A model generated the notes under the pieces. It did not search any database. It saw only the letters and a program-made list of their open reading frames with translations, and was not told the origin of the DNA. The position numbers and the translations under genes were made by a program. DNA of 64,000 nucleotides from Piper betle (taxonomy: Eukaryota; Streptophyta; Magnoliopsida; Piperales; Piperaceae), in assembly GCA_033002965.1 (NCBI GenBank), contig JAURVB010014189.1, forward strand, positions 101,972-165,971, given 5' to 3'. Positions 34,100-45,319 of this stretch are shown piece after piece (the first letter of the stretch is position 1; every line of letters begins with the position of its first letter).

Positions 34100-35849
34100 A
34101 TTAGTCTTAATTTAATTTAAGTTAATTTGAAATTTTATATTAAAATATTTAAATTCAACTCTTATAAGTCAATTATAAACCGGACAATATTCAATTTACC
34201 TCGACTCGATTAAATTATAACTCAAATTTAATTCAAAATCGATTCGTAGTTTGACTCGAATTTGACTCAAAGCTCGATTCAATAATATAATATAATAATA
34301 TATATAATATTATTTACCCATTTAAAATATATTTAAAATCGTAGATAAATCTTATTATTGGCTATTAATATAAATTTTTAAAAAAATTATTATAATAAAA
34401 GAACAAAAACCAATTTTAATTAACATGAATATGCTACCTACTGAAAATTTCTGACACAACAATTTAATTGTTTATCATGAGTTAATTAACTAAAATACCA
34501 TAAAAAATATAGATAAAATAGCCAAAAGATTTACAATTCATTACCAAGATGAAAATACATATATGAAAATATCATACTTATAATCAAGTTCCTACATGAT
34601 TTAGCATCTATCAATAAGCTCCTGTATAAAACCTGTAACTCAAGTCATAGTTTTACATTAGTAAATCACTTGGTTCAACTGCCGATTTAAGTTGAACTAA
34701 TTTTATGAACTGCGTGCTAAGTTGAGGTCAACCGTGAGTTATAAGCATGAAGGTCAATATATACTGATGACGCTGAAAAGATAATAAAAAATGAGTTATC
34801 AAAGTATACGAAAGTATGTAGTGTGTTTTTTATGTATTTAATTTTAGAATTATTTTTAGGCTAAATAATGCATTAGGACATGTTATAGGGCAATTTAGGT
34901 GGGTTTTTAGTTATAGAATATATAATTGTAGTGTTATGATATGTATTATATTTTATGATATTTTCCACTAATATATGGATTTTTTAAGAGATTTATTACT
35001 AATTATTTATTATTTTTAACTTGAGTAAGAAATAAATTAACTTTTATTTACGATATCACCACCGACCCATTTCTTTGTTTCCCCCCGATGCTTCTTATTC
35101 CCTAAACCCTCGATGTCACCCTCCTTCTCCGTTACCAACACTGATCGATGCTACCAGTCATTGCCAGCCAACCATTCCCCCCTGCCGTCTAGCTGTCGCC
35201 GGGCCTCTAAAATGCGACGAAGCCACAGCGATCATGGGGCGTTCCAGTCGCCAATCCTGCCGCCGGTGATTGTGTCTGCCAGCTCAACGGCGTCGACCCT
35301 TCCACAACCTTCGCCGACTGGAGTGGAGCCCAGTGCCGCCTATCCTGGCCAGATTTCTTCACCCCACCACCGACTGCCCATGTTTTGCCATTTTCCGGTA
35401 AGCCACCACCTCCGCCGACCTTGTTGATGTTATAGACGCATAGGCTATACTAATACTACCTTGGCGGTAGCCCCCAGCGGCACTAGATGTCGAAAAACTG
35501 TTAGAATTGTGAGTATGATGGACTATTTTGTTAATTTTTAATCCTTATAAATGTATATTTTTCTCCCAAACGATCCACTTTCAAGTTTATAAACGAGCTG
35601 GTTTTGAGTTCCCAAGCAAATTGATATCGAGCTCTCAAATGAGCCAAGTTTGAGTTCTTAGAATTTAATAATTTAACTATATTCAAGTTTAAGTCGAGTT
35701 TGAACAATATCAGAAATATTAAAGTCAATTTCAAATATATATGATCGAAACTTGTTCGAACTCAAGTTAAATTCGAATAAATTTCGAACAATTTAAGTCG
35801 AATTTGAGCACAAAACAAGTTTTGCTCAATCGCTCGTTTACCTGCCCTA
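34100..35849. mobile_element. hAT-like non-autonomous element with GC-rich core (left end uncertain)
   Basis: Subterminal TCGA/TTCGA-rich sequence lies on both sides (34190-34280 and 35560-35830). The right end reads GCTCGTTTACCTGCCCTA at 35849, a hAT-type terminus when reversed (TAGGGCAGG..). A core (35050-35440) is richer in GC and is preceded by CTTTTATTTACG at 35041, the reverse complement of the motif found beside the cores in the other elements. No transposase is seen. The left terminus and target duplication were not identified. Confidence 0.5.
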
Positions 35850-37063
35850 ATGAGTATGGTATTGTTATATTAACTTAGTATTCCAGCAAAGTTAGCAACC
35901 TTAATTTTAGCTCGAAATGCCGTATAACAGTTCAACAGTAACACTGCTGTCTATATGCTTGTTACAGTACTGTTGATTCAGTGAGGATCACTGCCTCTGT
36001 TATACTGCAGCGTTCATGCAAAATCATGATAAAATTCTTAAACAGATCCCAGCTACAGATTCCATGATCGATTCCGTAATTTTCTGCATCTATAGCAGGA
36101 CACAATACTTAAATACATTATAGAGTGGTAGGACTGCTTGAGTACTAATTATGAGCACCACTTCGTCACCTATTAACAGGTTCCAAATTTACCACGTTAC
36201 CACTTAATTATTTTTATCCGGGTTAATTTAAAAGGTGGTTAAGTGATATTTTTATGAAAAGGTGGGCCTAAATGATGAATAAAGTTAGTTAAAGAACGTT
36301 AAGTGACAATTTAAATAATTTTAAAAGATTAAGTGATATTTGCTCTTAAAAGAGCCCAAGGAGCCCCAAAAAATCTTAAAATTCGAGCCACCTCGAGTTC
36401 GGTTCAACGTGGCCGAGCCAATGAGCCGCCAAACCCAACTTTTTCCTTTCACGAGCCGAGGTTCGAGCCTCGCCTGCAATGCCTAGATGGCCACTCTTGA
36501 AGCTAGAGAAATAATAGCTCGAGCTAATCGGAAACTTGTGAGAATCGATATGAACAATCAATTCAACTCTGATCAGTAATGGTTCACGTCCGAAAATAAT
36601 ATGTTGACCCGACCTGAATCGGTGTTAATCAGTGTTTCTTTCCCCGGGCAGTATAATTAGTATCTGAACTTTGAAGAGTCCGATTCTAACCATTCATGCC
36701 GATAAATAATGACAAACTTGCTAACGATGCATCAACTATATATAATGGTTGCCTCTCTATAACTCTGGATATACATGAATAATAATAGGATAAATTTGTG
36801 AATTGTTTTCTATGCCCTCCACTTGGGTTGGGTTAATTTGGTTGATAATTAAACCAGTTTATTTAGGTAGTAAATCAGAATACCAAATCAAACCTTGTAA
36901 TTCAGTGAAAGCCAAACCGAATCATCAATTCGGTTTTGTTTTTGGTTGGGCTATAGGCAAACCAAGTTCCATGTTGATATTTTAGTTTGGAACATAACCA
37001 AATCAAATTAATTGAAATAATCAACTTTTTTATAAAAAAAGAAATAAAATGTATATTCTATAT
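35850..37063. other. repeat-derived intergenic DNA
   Basis: Bases 36355-36560 carry a GAGCC/CTCGAG-rich stretch and 36800-37015 an AATTCGGTTTG-rich stretch. Both look like subterminal parts of further decayed hAT-like elements. No gene was recognised. Confidence 0.35.
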
Positions 37064-37182
37064 TAGAGGGTAGGTAACCCTGAGGGCACCCCATCCTTAT
37101 TCCTTAGCCATCCATGATCACAAGGTTGGCTAAATTAGGACTCACTTAAAAAGGGTGCCCACACCATGAAGTCACCCTCCTA
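37064..37182. mobile_element. small MITE-like inverted repeat
   Basis: The left end, TAGAGGGTAGG..GAGGGCACCC, and the right end, GGGTGCCC..TCACCCTCCTA, are imperfect inverted repeats enclosing about 119 bp. No internal coding capacity. Confidence 0.5.
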
Positions 37183-37456
37183 GAACTTTTTACCTTTATA
37201 TTAATTATCATAAAATCATAATATTTTATGATGAATTTTATTTGTTTAATGTGGTGTATATTTAAAATTACTTATTAAATAATTATATTTACTAAAATAA
37301 TAATATAATTTTGATTAAATAATTTTTAATAACTTACTATTTAATTCAATTATCTGGTTACTCTGTTCGATTTTTAGGGTAATTCAATTTAATTTTGATT
37401 AGGTTAATTCGGTTTGATTAGTTAGGAACAAATACTCACCCTATCTTCTTTATAAG

Positions 37457-37866
37457 TAGGGATGGGTTGGGGTTAAATATGGATTGAACATGGCAATATC
37501 TGAATCAAAAAATCCAAACTCAGATCAGACCCGAATCATAAAATTATATCTATTTTATTTACCATATTTATATCAAATATGTCCTTATAACTTGAATCTG
37601 ACCCAATTAATTAAAATAATATAAAATTTAACATAAAAAAGGATTAAAAATAATAAAGAACTATTATTTTTAAATATTTTAAAATATAATTTTATAAAAT
37701 ATCACTCATTTGGATTAGATCACTATAAATTAATTTCTGATCCAAATATTTTTAGATATATTATATATCTGAAAACTCATAACCCGAATTTAATTTAAAA
37801 TTATTTCAGATTGAATATAAACGGGTTAAATTATTTGCCAATTTTTAATATCCAACCCCATCCCTA
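37457..37866. mobile_element. hAT-type MITE, 410 bp
   Basis: Termini TAGGGATGGGTTGGGG and CCAACCCCATCCCTA are inverted repeats. Flanking 8-mers TTTATAAG and TATGTAAG agree at 6 of 8 positions, consistent with an aged hAT target duplication. The interior is AT-rich and non-coding. Confidence 0.7.
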
Positions 37867-39305
37867 TATGTAAGAATGTATGATAATTTGTAATTGTGTG
37901 AGTAATGGCATGTGTTGCAATAAGTAACAAGTTGATGACTTTATTTTGTACTAGCTAGACAAAAACCAATGCGAGATGCGGTGTATGCTTAAAATTAATT
38001 AATAATATATATTAATTATATATAAAATTAATTTTAAAATTACTACAATATTATTTTTAAAGAAAAATAATAAATTTTATTTTATGTTTAACAAAAAATA
38101 CAGTTATACACAAATATAAAAAAATTCATTTCAATAAGTAAAAAAAATTAATAATTAAATAGAATTTATTTTTAAAGATTTTTTGATGACAATTATACAA
38201 CTTTATAATTTCTAATTGGATTCAAATTATAATCCAATGTTTTCTTAATAACAAATAATAATAAACATAATTTAAAATTAAGTAATTAGTAGAAGGGCCG
38301 TAAAATTGTTTTTGGGCTTGAATTAACAAAAAAAAAAGCCTAAATGCAATTATATAAAACAAAAAATAGAAATACAACCAATAGAGGGGTGGATGTCTTC
38401 CTCCTCTCAATTGAGACACAGAATTAGGTGACAAGAATAGCATTGAGAATGATAGCATTCCATGAAGAAAAATAAATAAATAAAGGTACGAGCCTTTGCT
38501 CCTCCCTTCTCTGTTTTGATTGAGTTTTGTTATTATTTATCAAACTACTTCGAACTCATCACCCTTCCACCAATTTCTTCCCCCAACTTTCTCCTCTGCC
38601 CCCTCAACAATCACCGACGAGCACCGCCGCCGCCGCCACCGGCCGCGGCGGTAGACGTTGTGACTCCGATTCCTTGCCCGAGATTTACATCATATTAACC
38701 TTGTAACCATACCAAGATACAAACTTTATCTCTGTCTGCTCCTTCTTCTCGCCTGCCTCGTCGTCTTCTTTTTGTCTATGGATTTGCTTGCTACCTATGT
38801 GATATCTTGAGATGGATGCTGTGAAAAATCTTTTAAGGACGTAGTGGAAAATAGTGGTTGATGTATGCAGATGCTAAGAGGGGTGTTGATCTTTGTTGGA
38901 CAATGCATATCGCTCTAAGATCAATATTTTCTGTTCATACTTGTTACGTATTCCCAAACGGCTGCTCTTGAACTAAAATCAGTTTTATAAAAGCCGCATT
39001 GAAATCACTTTGAAGTTTTGTATCTGGGTAACGTGGAAATAATTGATGGATAATGTAAAGAATTTTGACGTTAAGAAGCATCATCCCCTCTACACACCAT
39101 GTATTGTTTTTTTAGGAATGTAAGCCAAGAAAATTGATTTGCGGCTTTTTCTTTATTGATACAACAGCTTCTATTAAGGAATAGAAATAAGAATGATTTG
39201 GACCACAGTTCTTTTGGATCATAAACACATGCATGCTCTCTTGATCATGCTTTTTCACTTTTTTTAAAATTTTTTAGACTTGAACCGTGCAGTGGAGGCT
39301 TGATA
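37867..39305. other. intergenic and 5' leader of the downstream gene
   Basis: AT-rich to about 38480. Then a transcript-like CT-rich stretch with a (CCG)n run appears at 38520-38700, possibly the first, non-coding exon of the gene starting at 39306. A splice acceptor (GTGCAG, ending about 39291) fits a leader intron. Confidence 0.4.
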
Positions 39306-40465
39306 ATGGATCTAGTGACGGAGAATCACATTGCATTGATGCTAATGCAAGAGGCGACAAAGCTACGTTTTGAAGCCGAAAATGAAGGTGTTCATGCATA
39401 CCTCCGTCAGCCAAGAGTAAGAGGTCAACCGAATTCACGTTTTCTTACTGCAACTGTTCTAGGGATTCAACAAGGATAGTGCATCAGAGAAACCAATGAT
39501 GTGATATATTTTCTCCTTTTGTGCCTTTAACTGCCGTGATATTTCTGTTAAGATAATTTTTTTCTTTATCATTAGCAAATAAAGCTACTGAAGTCAACAA
39601 AATGTGGGGAGTGCGTAAAAAGGAAATAGAGCTAGACAAGAAGAAGGCAGATAGAATGAGGTGTGAAGATGAAGGGAATACTTCCTCAAAACATTATGTT
39701 AGTTCAAGGTACGAGAAAGACGATAAAAATGGTGTGGTGCATAGGAAGCGAAGAGAACGTCGAAAGGTAGATTGCTACCCAGATGATGACGATAGTCCAA
39801 GAGTTGAACAGACAGAATTTTTAAGTTCAAGGTATGAAAGGTTCGTTCCTGTTGTACTGTCAATCGATTGCTATTCAAATTATTCTAAAATGATGGACTT
39901 GTTGTCTTTTCTAGCATGCCAAGTAAATGTGGGAAACATTCTTGCTCTGATGATGGTGGTGAACTAGGAAATGAAGAGATGGAAGCATTTTTGCGCTCAA
40001 GGTATGTTTACGGTTGATGTATTTTACATGTGCCATTAAATTAACTAACATTAACATGTTGGTTGGCTATGTTATATTTTTATATAATCACAATCACTGA
40101 ATTGCAGAGCGAAACGAGGGCGAGGTGACATAGGCTCTGGAATGGATGAGACTGGCCCATATCTTCCTTCATCATCCTCCGATCCAAGCAACAAAATGCT
40201 AGATGAATCTTATCTGAGGGAGAGAGAAGAATGGGAACAGCGAGCTCTTGAGCTGGATAAGCCCTCCACTTCATTTGAGATGGGAAGTGAACCTTTACAT
40301 GCCGGCTGTGGAAGAAAAGTTAACAAAACTGATGCTAAAAGAAGTTCTAAGGATCGGTATCGAAAGGACAAGTCAAGAGATGAGAAAAGAAAAGAAAAGA
40401 AAGAAAAGATGAAGGAAAGGAAGTCCATGTACTGCCATAAACGCAGACACAAAGGCGAGTCTTAA
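39306..40465 (+). CDS. lysine-rich charged protein of unknown function
   Basis: Exons 39306-39474, 39576-39831, 39917 region (39915-40001) and 40108-40465 give a 289-residue product if joined. Introns 2 and 3 are GT-AG. To keep the frame across intron 1, exon 1 must end ..GIQQ with GATAGT as donor, that is GA-AG rather than GT-AG. The N-terminal part (ENHIALMLMQEATKLRFEAE, PNSRFLTATVLGIQQ) and the block ATEVNKMWGVRKKEIELDKK look conserved-type. A motif RGRGDIGSGMDETGPYLP is followed by a very basic Lys/Arg/Glu-rich tail, suggesting a nuclear protein. I do not recognise a named family. If the GA donor is not used, the product stops after about 57 residues. Confidence 0.65.
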
Positions 40466-41462
40466 TAGCCTTAACTTATAATCAAATCTCAACTGTGTGC
40501 TTTTGAACTACAAAGATGATTCTAATGCTTGCCCTTTTTCTGGGTATTTTGTATCTAATCTTCAAGAGCACGCGTAAATTGTTTTCTGTGTGTTCTGCAG
40601 AATTGTAATTAGAATTGAAGTGACATTCATCTTTTTGACGATGAATCTGTGCATCCATGATAAAGCACTTTAGTTTTATCACGCATCTGTATCGTAAACA
40701 CACGACGAGGAAGATTTTCAGAGGAAATAGATGAATCTTGCAAATTATTCAGAATTTGATTGTCATCAGCTATTTGTAGTAAGGTATTGGAGTCAGCTAC
40801 AGCTTTAGCCCATTTAACTGGTGGGAGCGTATTATTTCTGCTACAACGATGGGTGGGAACAATTTGGAAATTTAGCACAGTAAATGTACGTTAGTGGTCA
40901 GGTATATCCTGTTAAAGATGTTGCACCATATTTTTTCGTGAATGGTTGGGAGAAAATTTCATCTTAATGGTTAGATACGACGTGACCTTTTCTTAGACAC
41001 CTGAATAAAGTTTGAAGGTACTACTCGGTGACTCATCCAGCCAACACCCAACGGTATAAATTGTATCATATAGTTAGCAACTTCGTATAGAAAATTATGT
41101 CTGCTAAAAATTCATAGCTTTGTCATATACTAGTTGAAGATTATGATCCGTGATATGGATACCCCCAACAACAAAAACTAATGACGTTATAACATTTTTT
41201 ATTCTCATCTACTCCATGTCTTCCGTCAAGCCCACCAATCTAGCAAAGTTTCACCAGTTAATCTTTGGAAACGAGTGCTGATCATTTAAAAAATATGATG
41301 GTAATGTAAAAGGGAAGCCATTTGCGATAGAATCTACTGTTAGCTATGCAGCTTTGTTGACTATGGATTTGGGTTTGGCACCAAACTGGCTTTATCTTGT
41401 CCTCTCCCACATCTAATATTATAACTTGATAGTAATCATTTCACCTCGTGGCCTTTTTCTTT
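40466..41462. other. 3' flank, no gene
   Basis: Probable 3' UTR of the preceding gene, then intergenic sequence without recognised features. Confidence 0.4.
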
Positions 41463-41645
41463 CACGTGGGCCCAATCATGCAACTGTTGTCGGACCTGGG
41501 ACCTGAAAAATTAGTTATGACGTCATATTAACGCCACAACCGACCATAATTTATGAAGACCGTAATTTTCTCACGTGATAAGTTCAAATGTCCCACGTCA
41601 ACGTTCTGTTGGCGTGTCTATGCGCGTGGGTCATTAGCCCACGTG
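41463..41645 (+). promoter_or_regulatory. cluster of ACGT-core (G-box/bZIP) motifs
   Basis: CACGTG cores lie at 41463, 41572 and 41640, a palindromic TGACGTCA at 41518-41525, and CACGTCA at 41594. That is five ACGT elements in 183 bp, about 0.85 to 1.05 kb upstream of the DUF1685 start codon. G-box and CRE/TGA motifs bind bZIP and bHLH factors in abscisic-acid and light responses. The target gene is inferred. Confidence 0.5.
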
Positions 41646-42448
41646 ATGTTTACTCTATTTCCTTTTTATTATTTAACCACCATATTTTTTTAATTTAATT
41701 GCCGTCCCGGCCTTTTCGTGTTCTGAAAATTACTTATTTAGACTTGTAAAAATGCCACTTTTATAGCAGCTTAAAAATATAATTTTAGATGGCATAAAAT
41801 GATGAAATCCCCTTCACTTAGACGGTTATCCTAAATTTTGATTTGTGATTAGTTTTATACTTTTGTTCTTTAAATTTATTCAATTTTATGAATTATATTG
41901 GTAAAAAATATTTTTTTCTTTTTAATTTTTAGATCTATTTATTCTCATTTAAAACAAATATTTTACATCATTATAATATATTCATTCACACTATAATTAG
42001 CTAATTATAAGACCCAATCAGCATTAAAATGTGTAAAAATAATGATATTTATTAAATGTTGAATTTTCAAAATTACCGTTGAAGGTATTTAGTGAATGTT
42101 GAAATGTTATTTGCTTATTGAATCTTGCAACGCATAAAATTGTAAGACTTTATAATAAATTATCATGCATATTCAATCTTTTGTGTTAACCACTGAGAAT
42201 TAATTTACATTCACAAATATTTATAATATTATCTTATTAAACGTTATAAATAGATTTTACATGAAACTCTCTGTAATTAATATTTTTTTCATATTTGCAT
42301 TTATTATGTTTTAATAGAAAAAAATGTCAACCAAAGTCTAAACTTTTTAAAAAAATTATATTACAACATTTTTTTTCCAAAGCAACCTAAAACATTGGTC
42401 GTTCATGCAGGCCTAATGGGCAAGGGCATATTTGACATAAAAGGTGCC
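41646..42448. other. AT-rich promoter-proximal region
   Basis: Strongly AT-rich with poly-A and poly-T runs. No gene. Confidence 0.4.
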
Positions 42449-42455
42449 TATAAAA
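42449..42455 (+). promoter_or_regulatory. TATA box of the DUF1685 gene
   Basis: TATAAAA lies 46 bp before the ATG at 42501. That places transcription start near 42480 and argues against the earlier in-frame start at 42444. Confidence 0.6.
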
Positions 42456-42500
42456 CACAACGCAAAGCTACGTAATAATCGTCTTACCCATCGTCAACCC

Positions 42501-43166
42501 ATGGAAGTAGTCCACGACCTTTTCCACCACTGTTGGTTCCGCCGCCTCGTCCTTCTACCGGACACGTCCCCGCCGCCGCGGCCGCGGCCGCCGCCGCCGC
42601 CGCCGCCGCCGCCGGTAAAACTCGCCGGAGAACCCCACCTACCCATCCTCCGCCTCCACCGCTCCAACTCCGACTCCTCTTCCTCCCCTGTCTCCGTCCT
42701 CCACCTCCCCAAGCTCGACACCATCCTCTCCGGCAAAGAATCGAACTCCTCCGACGCCGAAACCTGCCCCAACAATCCTCCATACCCATCCAAAGGCGAG
42801 AATTTCCGAGTTTCCAAGAAGAAGAACTACAAGAAAGGTAGCAAGAGCTTGTCGGAGCTGGAGTACGAGGAGCTCAGGGGCTTCATGGACCTCGGCTTCG
42901 TCTTCCCCAAGGATGATATCGATTCCGAGCTTGTCTCCATCCTCCCCGGCTTGCAGAGGTGGGCGGGGAGAGACGGAGAAGGTGAGCTGAAAACAGAGGC
43001 GGATGTTCCAAGACCGTATCTTTCTGAGTCATGGAGTAGTGTTGACGGTGGGAAGGAAGACGGCGGCCTATTGAAGGGTTGGAGAATTCCGGCCGCCGGC
43101 GATGGCGTCAACATGAAAGACCACCTCCGGTGTTGGGCTCATGCTGTGGCCTCCACGGTTATTTGA
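42501..43166 (+). CDS. DUF1685 family protein
   Basis: A single-exon gene of 221 residues. The N-terminus MEVVHDLFHHCWF is followed by a poly-Pro run encoded by a (CCG)n tract at 42585-42615. The DUF1685 core then reads SKSLSELEYEELRGFMDLGF, SELVSILPGLQRW, VPRPYLSESW and KGWRIPA, ending MKDHLRCWAHAVASTVI. The order and length fit this plant-specific family, whose biochemical role is unknown. The start at 42501 is preferred because a TATA box lies at 42449 and the MEVV start resembles the family. The first 150 bases are unusually GC-rich, so proline-run length may vary. Confidence 0.92.
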   Translation: MEVVHDLFHHCWFRRLVLLPDTSPPPRPRPPPPPPPPPVKLAGEPHLPILRLHRSNSDSSSSPVSVLHLPKLDTILSGKESNSSDAETCPNNPPYPSKGENFRVSKKKNYKKGSKSLSELEYEELRGFMDLGFVFPKDDIDSELVSILPGLQRWAGRDGEGELKTEADVPRPYLSESWSSVDGGKEDGGLLKGWRIPAAGDGVNMKDHLRCWAHAVASTVI

Positions 43167-45278
43167 AGACTAACATCAAGTTTGGATTCTTCTGAGCGTT
43201 TTAGCTTGATCTTGCTTTGAATTTGTGTGACTTTTTTCCCGGATTTATGCAAAGATGAATCTGTTGAATTGCCACGATTTTTTGCAGCTAGATCAGATTG
43301 CTGATTCTGCTGTTCATTTAATTTTTTTGTGTCAATCTTAATAAATGGAAGATGATGATTTGAGCTCTTAATTGAGAATCTTGATGTGCAAATTAGGGAA
43401 CTGAGTATTATTTAGGTGATTGATACACTATACCTGTCAGAGTCTCTAATTTGTATATGATGGGCATTTTTTTTTATGATCTTGCCTTCAATGAGATGCT
43501 TGCTTTATATTTTAATCAAGATTGTTGCTTCTATTGATTAGTATAGTAATGGATTTGTCTATGATTAATTTGTCTAAAACTAGTCATGCCACCTAAGAGA
43601 GTGATAATGGACATAATCATATGCCTTCACGATGCTTGTTGGCTTCATTTTTTTAAGCATGGACGCTGCGTCTGAGTTCTGATAGTATTGATAATAGAAT
43701 GGAAGGAAGTATCTATTAACTTTGATGCATTTGGAAACAAGGAAAAGGATAATTGGGGAGTGTCCATAACCTTATTTTTTGCGAATTCGTGCATGCATAA
43801 AAGCAGTCATGGAATCAAAGACTTCATATGAAAGACATTACCTGTATGTAGATTTGTAGAACCAGGCAATTATCAAAGGAATGAAGCTCTTTTTTCCAAG
43901 CAACAATATTAAGATTCACTCCAACAAAACAAGTACGAGAAAACAGAGACATGCGAATCAGCAGAATACATAAGAAGAGAACAGCTGATTTCGCCAAGCA
44001 GCAGCTAATAAATTTTTGTCCGTAGAGTCCCTTATATAAGACGGTAAATTTATAATTGATACAAACTAGTCCTACCTTATTTACTTATGGTAGAAGAAAT
44101 AAGGACACGGCAAAAGTATCAATATGAAATGCTTACGAAGGCAAAAATTTGCAGTTTGTCCAAAATAGAGCAGGTGAAAATGAAGCCCTTCAGTAAAAAA
44201 ACAAGAAAAATAAAGGTACACAGATTCGACTTGTACATGGCAAAACGTTGTAACAATTTGATATATAGTTTAAAACTGCGGATACTATGATATACATCAA
44301 GTATGTATATCTTCATTGTAAGTAATTATTTAATTGTTACCTGTGAGTTGGGAGTGCTTCATTTGGCCAGGCAAGAATATTGGTTATACATGGAATTAGA
44401 AAAGTACTTATTCCATTAATTATATGAATTACTAGTTATGAAGCTCCAATCAATGCAAGTATGATCAATACAAATTGTCCGAAATTCTTGTTAGAGAATC
44501 TCTATTCTATCAATGAGAAAACTCTCCTCAATTACTTGTCCAATAATCCAACTTGATAAAAAAAATGTAGGTGCAAGTGTCTAAGATCTCACTAATTTTG
44601 AATGATCACGCAAGAGGCCAACCCCTTCAAACATCCACCATCCCTCACCCAATAAAAACAGGTTTATAGACTTCACTTCAAAATGATCAACCACTTTAGA
44701 AGACCCGGGAACTCATATTTATATTAGTCACCACCCCTTCTCCTCCTCATAGATGTTGGACTATACTCAATACTCTCCCGCATGTAATAGCACTATCAGG
44801 TTTTACATGGGATCACTCATATGTGGCCGCGTGACTACATCCATACCATATTAGGCTTGCCACTCATGGGCGTTTACATATAGGAGCCGCCTAGAGTGGA
44901 CAATGGGGATGGTGAGGCGAAGCATGTAAAACCCATGTCGTTCACCCGTGTATTTGTTAGTCGGTTAGGTTTTGACATGGACCGGACTAGTTGGGTTTGG
45001 CTCTTCTCACCGTGGTTCGAGTATAATATGATATATGTTCATTCGGCCTTAGCTTCCTTCGTCGTTTAGTATCCCATTTGGACGTTATGTGTCCAACTTT
45101 TTTATATTTAGTTTAGTCGAGTCAGATGTAAATAGATGTTAGGACTATATCTCGCGTGTGTTTTGGTTGTTCACCATGTATTTGGAACCCTCTTTTAGAG
45201 GGGACCCATGATAATGTTCTCGAGGTCATCCCGACCAGTTGAAGGTGAAAAACCTAAGTTTTGAATTTTGGGCCACCC
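43167..45278. other. 3' flank and intergenic, no gene
   Basis: Probable 3' UTR to about 43500, then AT-rich intergenic sequence. Open frames at 44087-44316 are short and unsupported. Confidence 0.4.
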
Positions 45279-45319
45279 CACACCTCATTAGGTATGATAA
45301 TCATACCTAATTAGGTGTG
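45279..45319. repeat. 41-bp near-perfect palindrome
   Basis: Arms 45279-45298 and 45300-45319 are inverted with one mismatch around a single base. A CCACCAAG/CTTGGTGG-like hairpin and a TATAAAA sequence follow within 80 bp. Confidence 0.85.

Noticed and set aside
33840..34115. 91-codon frame with internal repeats
   Set aside because: Produced by the 42-bp minisatellite, whose period keeps the frame open.
35075..35427. Frames of 64 and 104 codons, Pro/Ser-rich
   Set aside because: They sit in the core of a hAT-like element and overlap in two frames.
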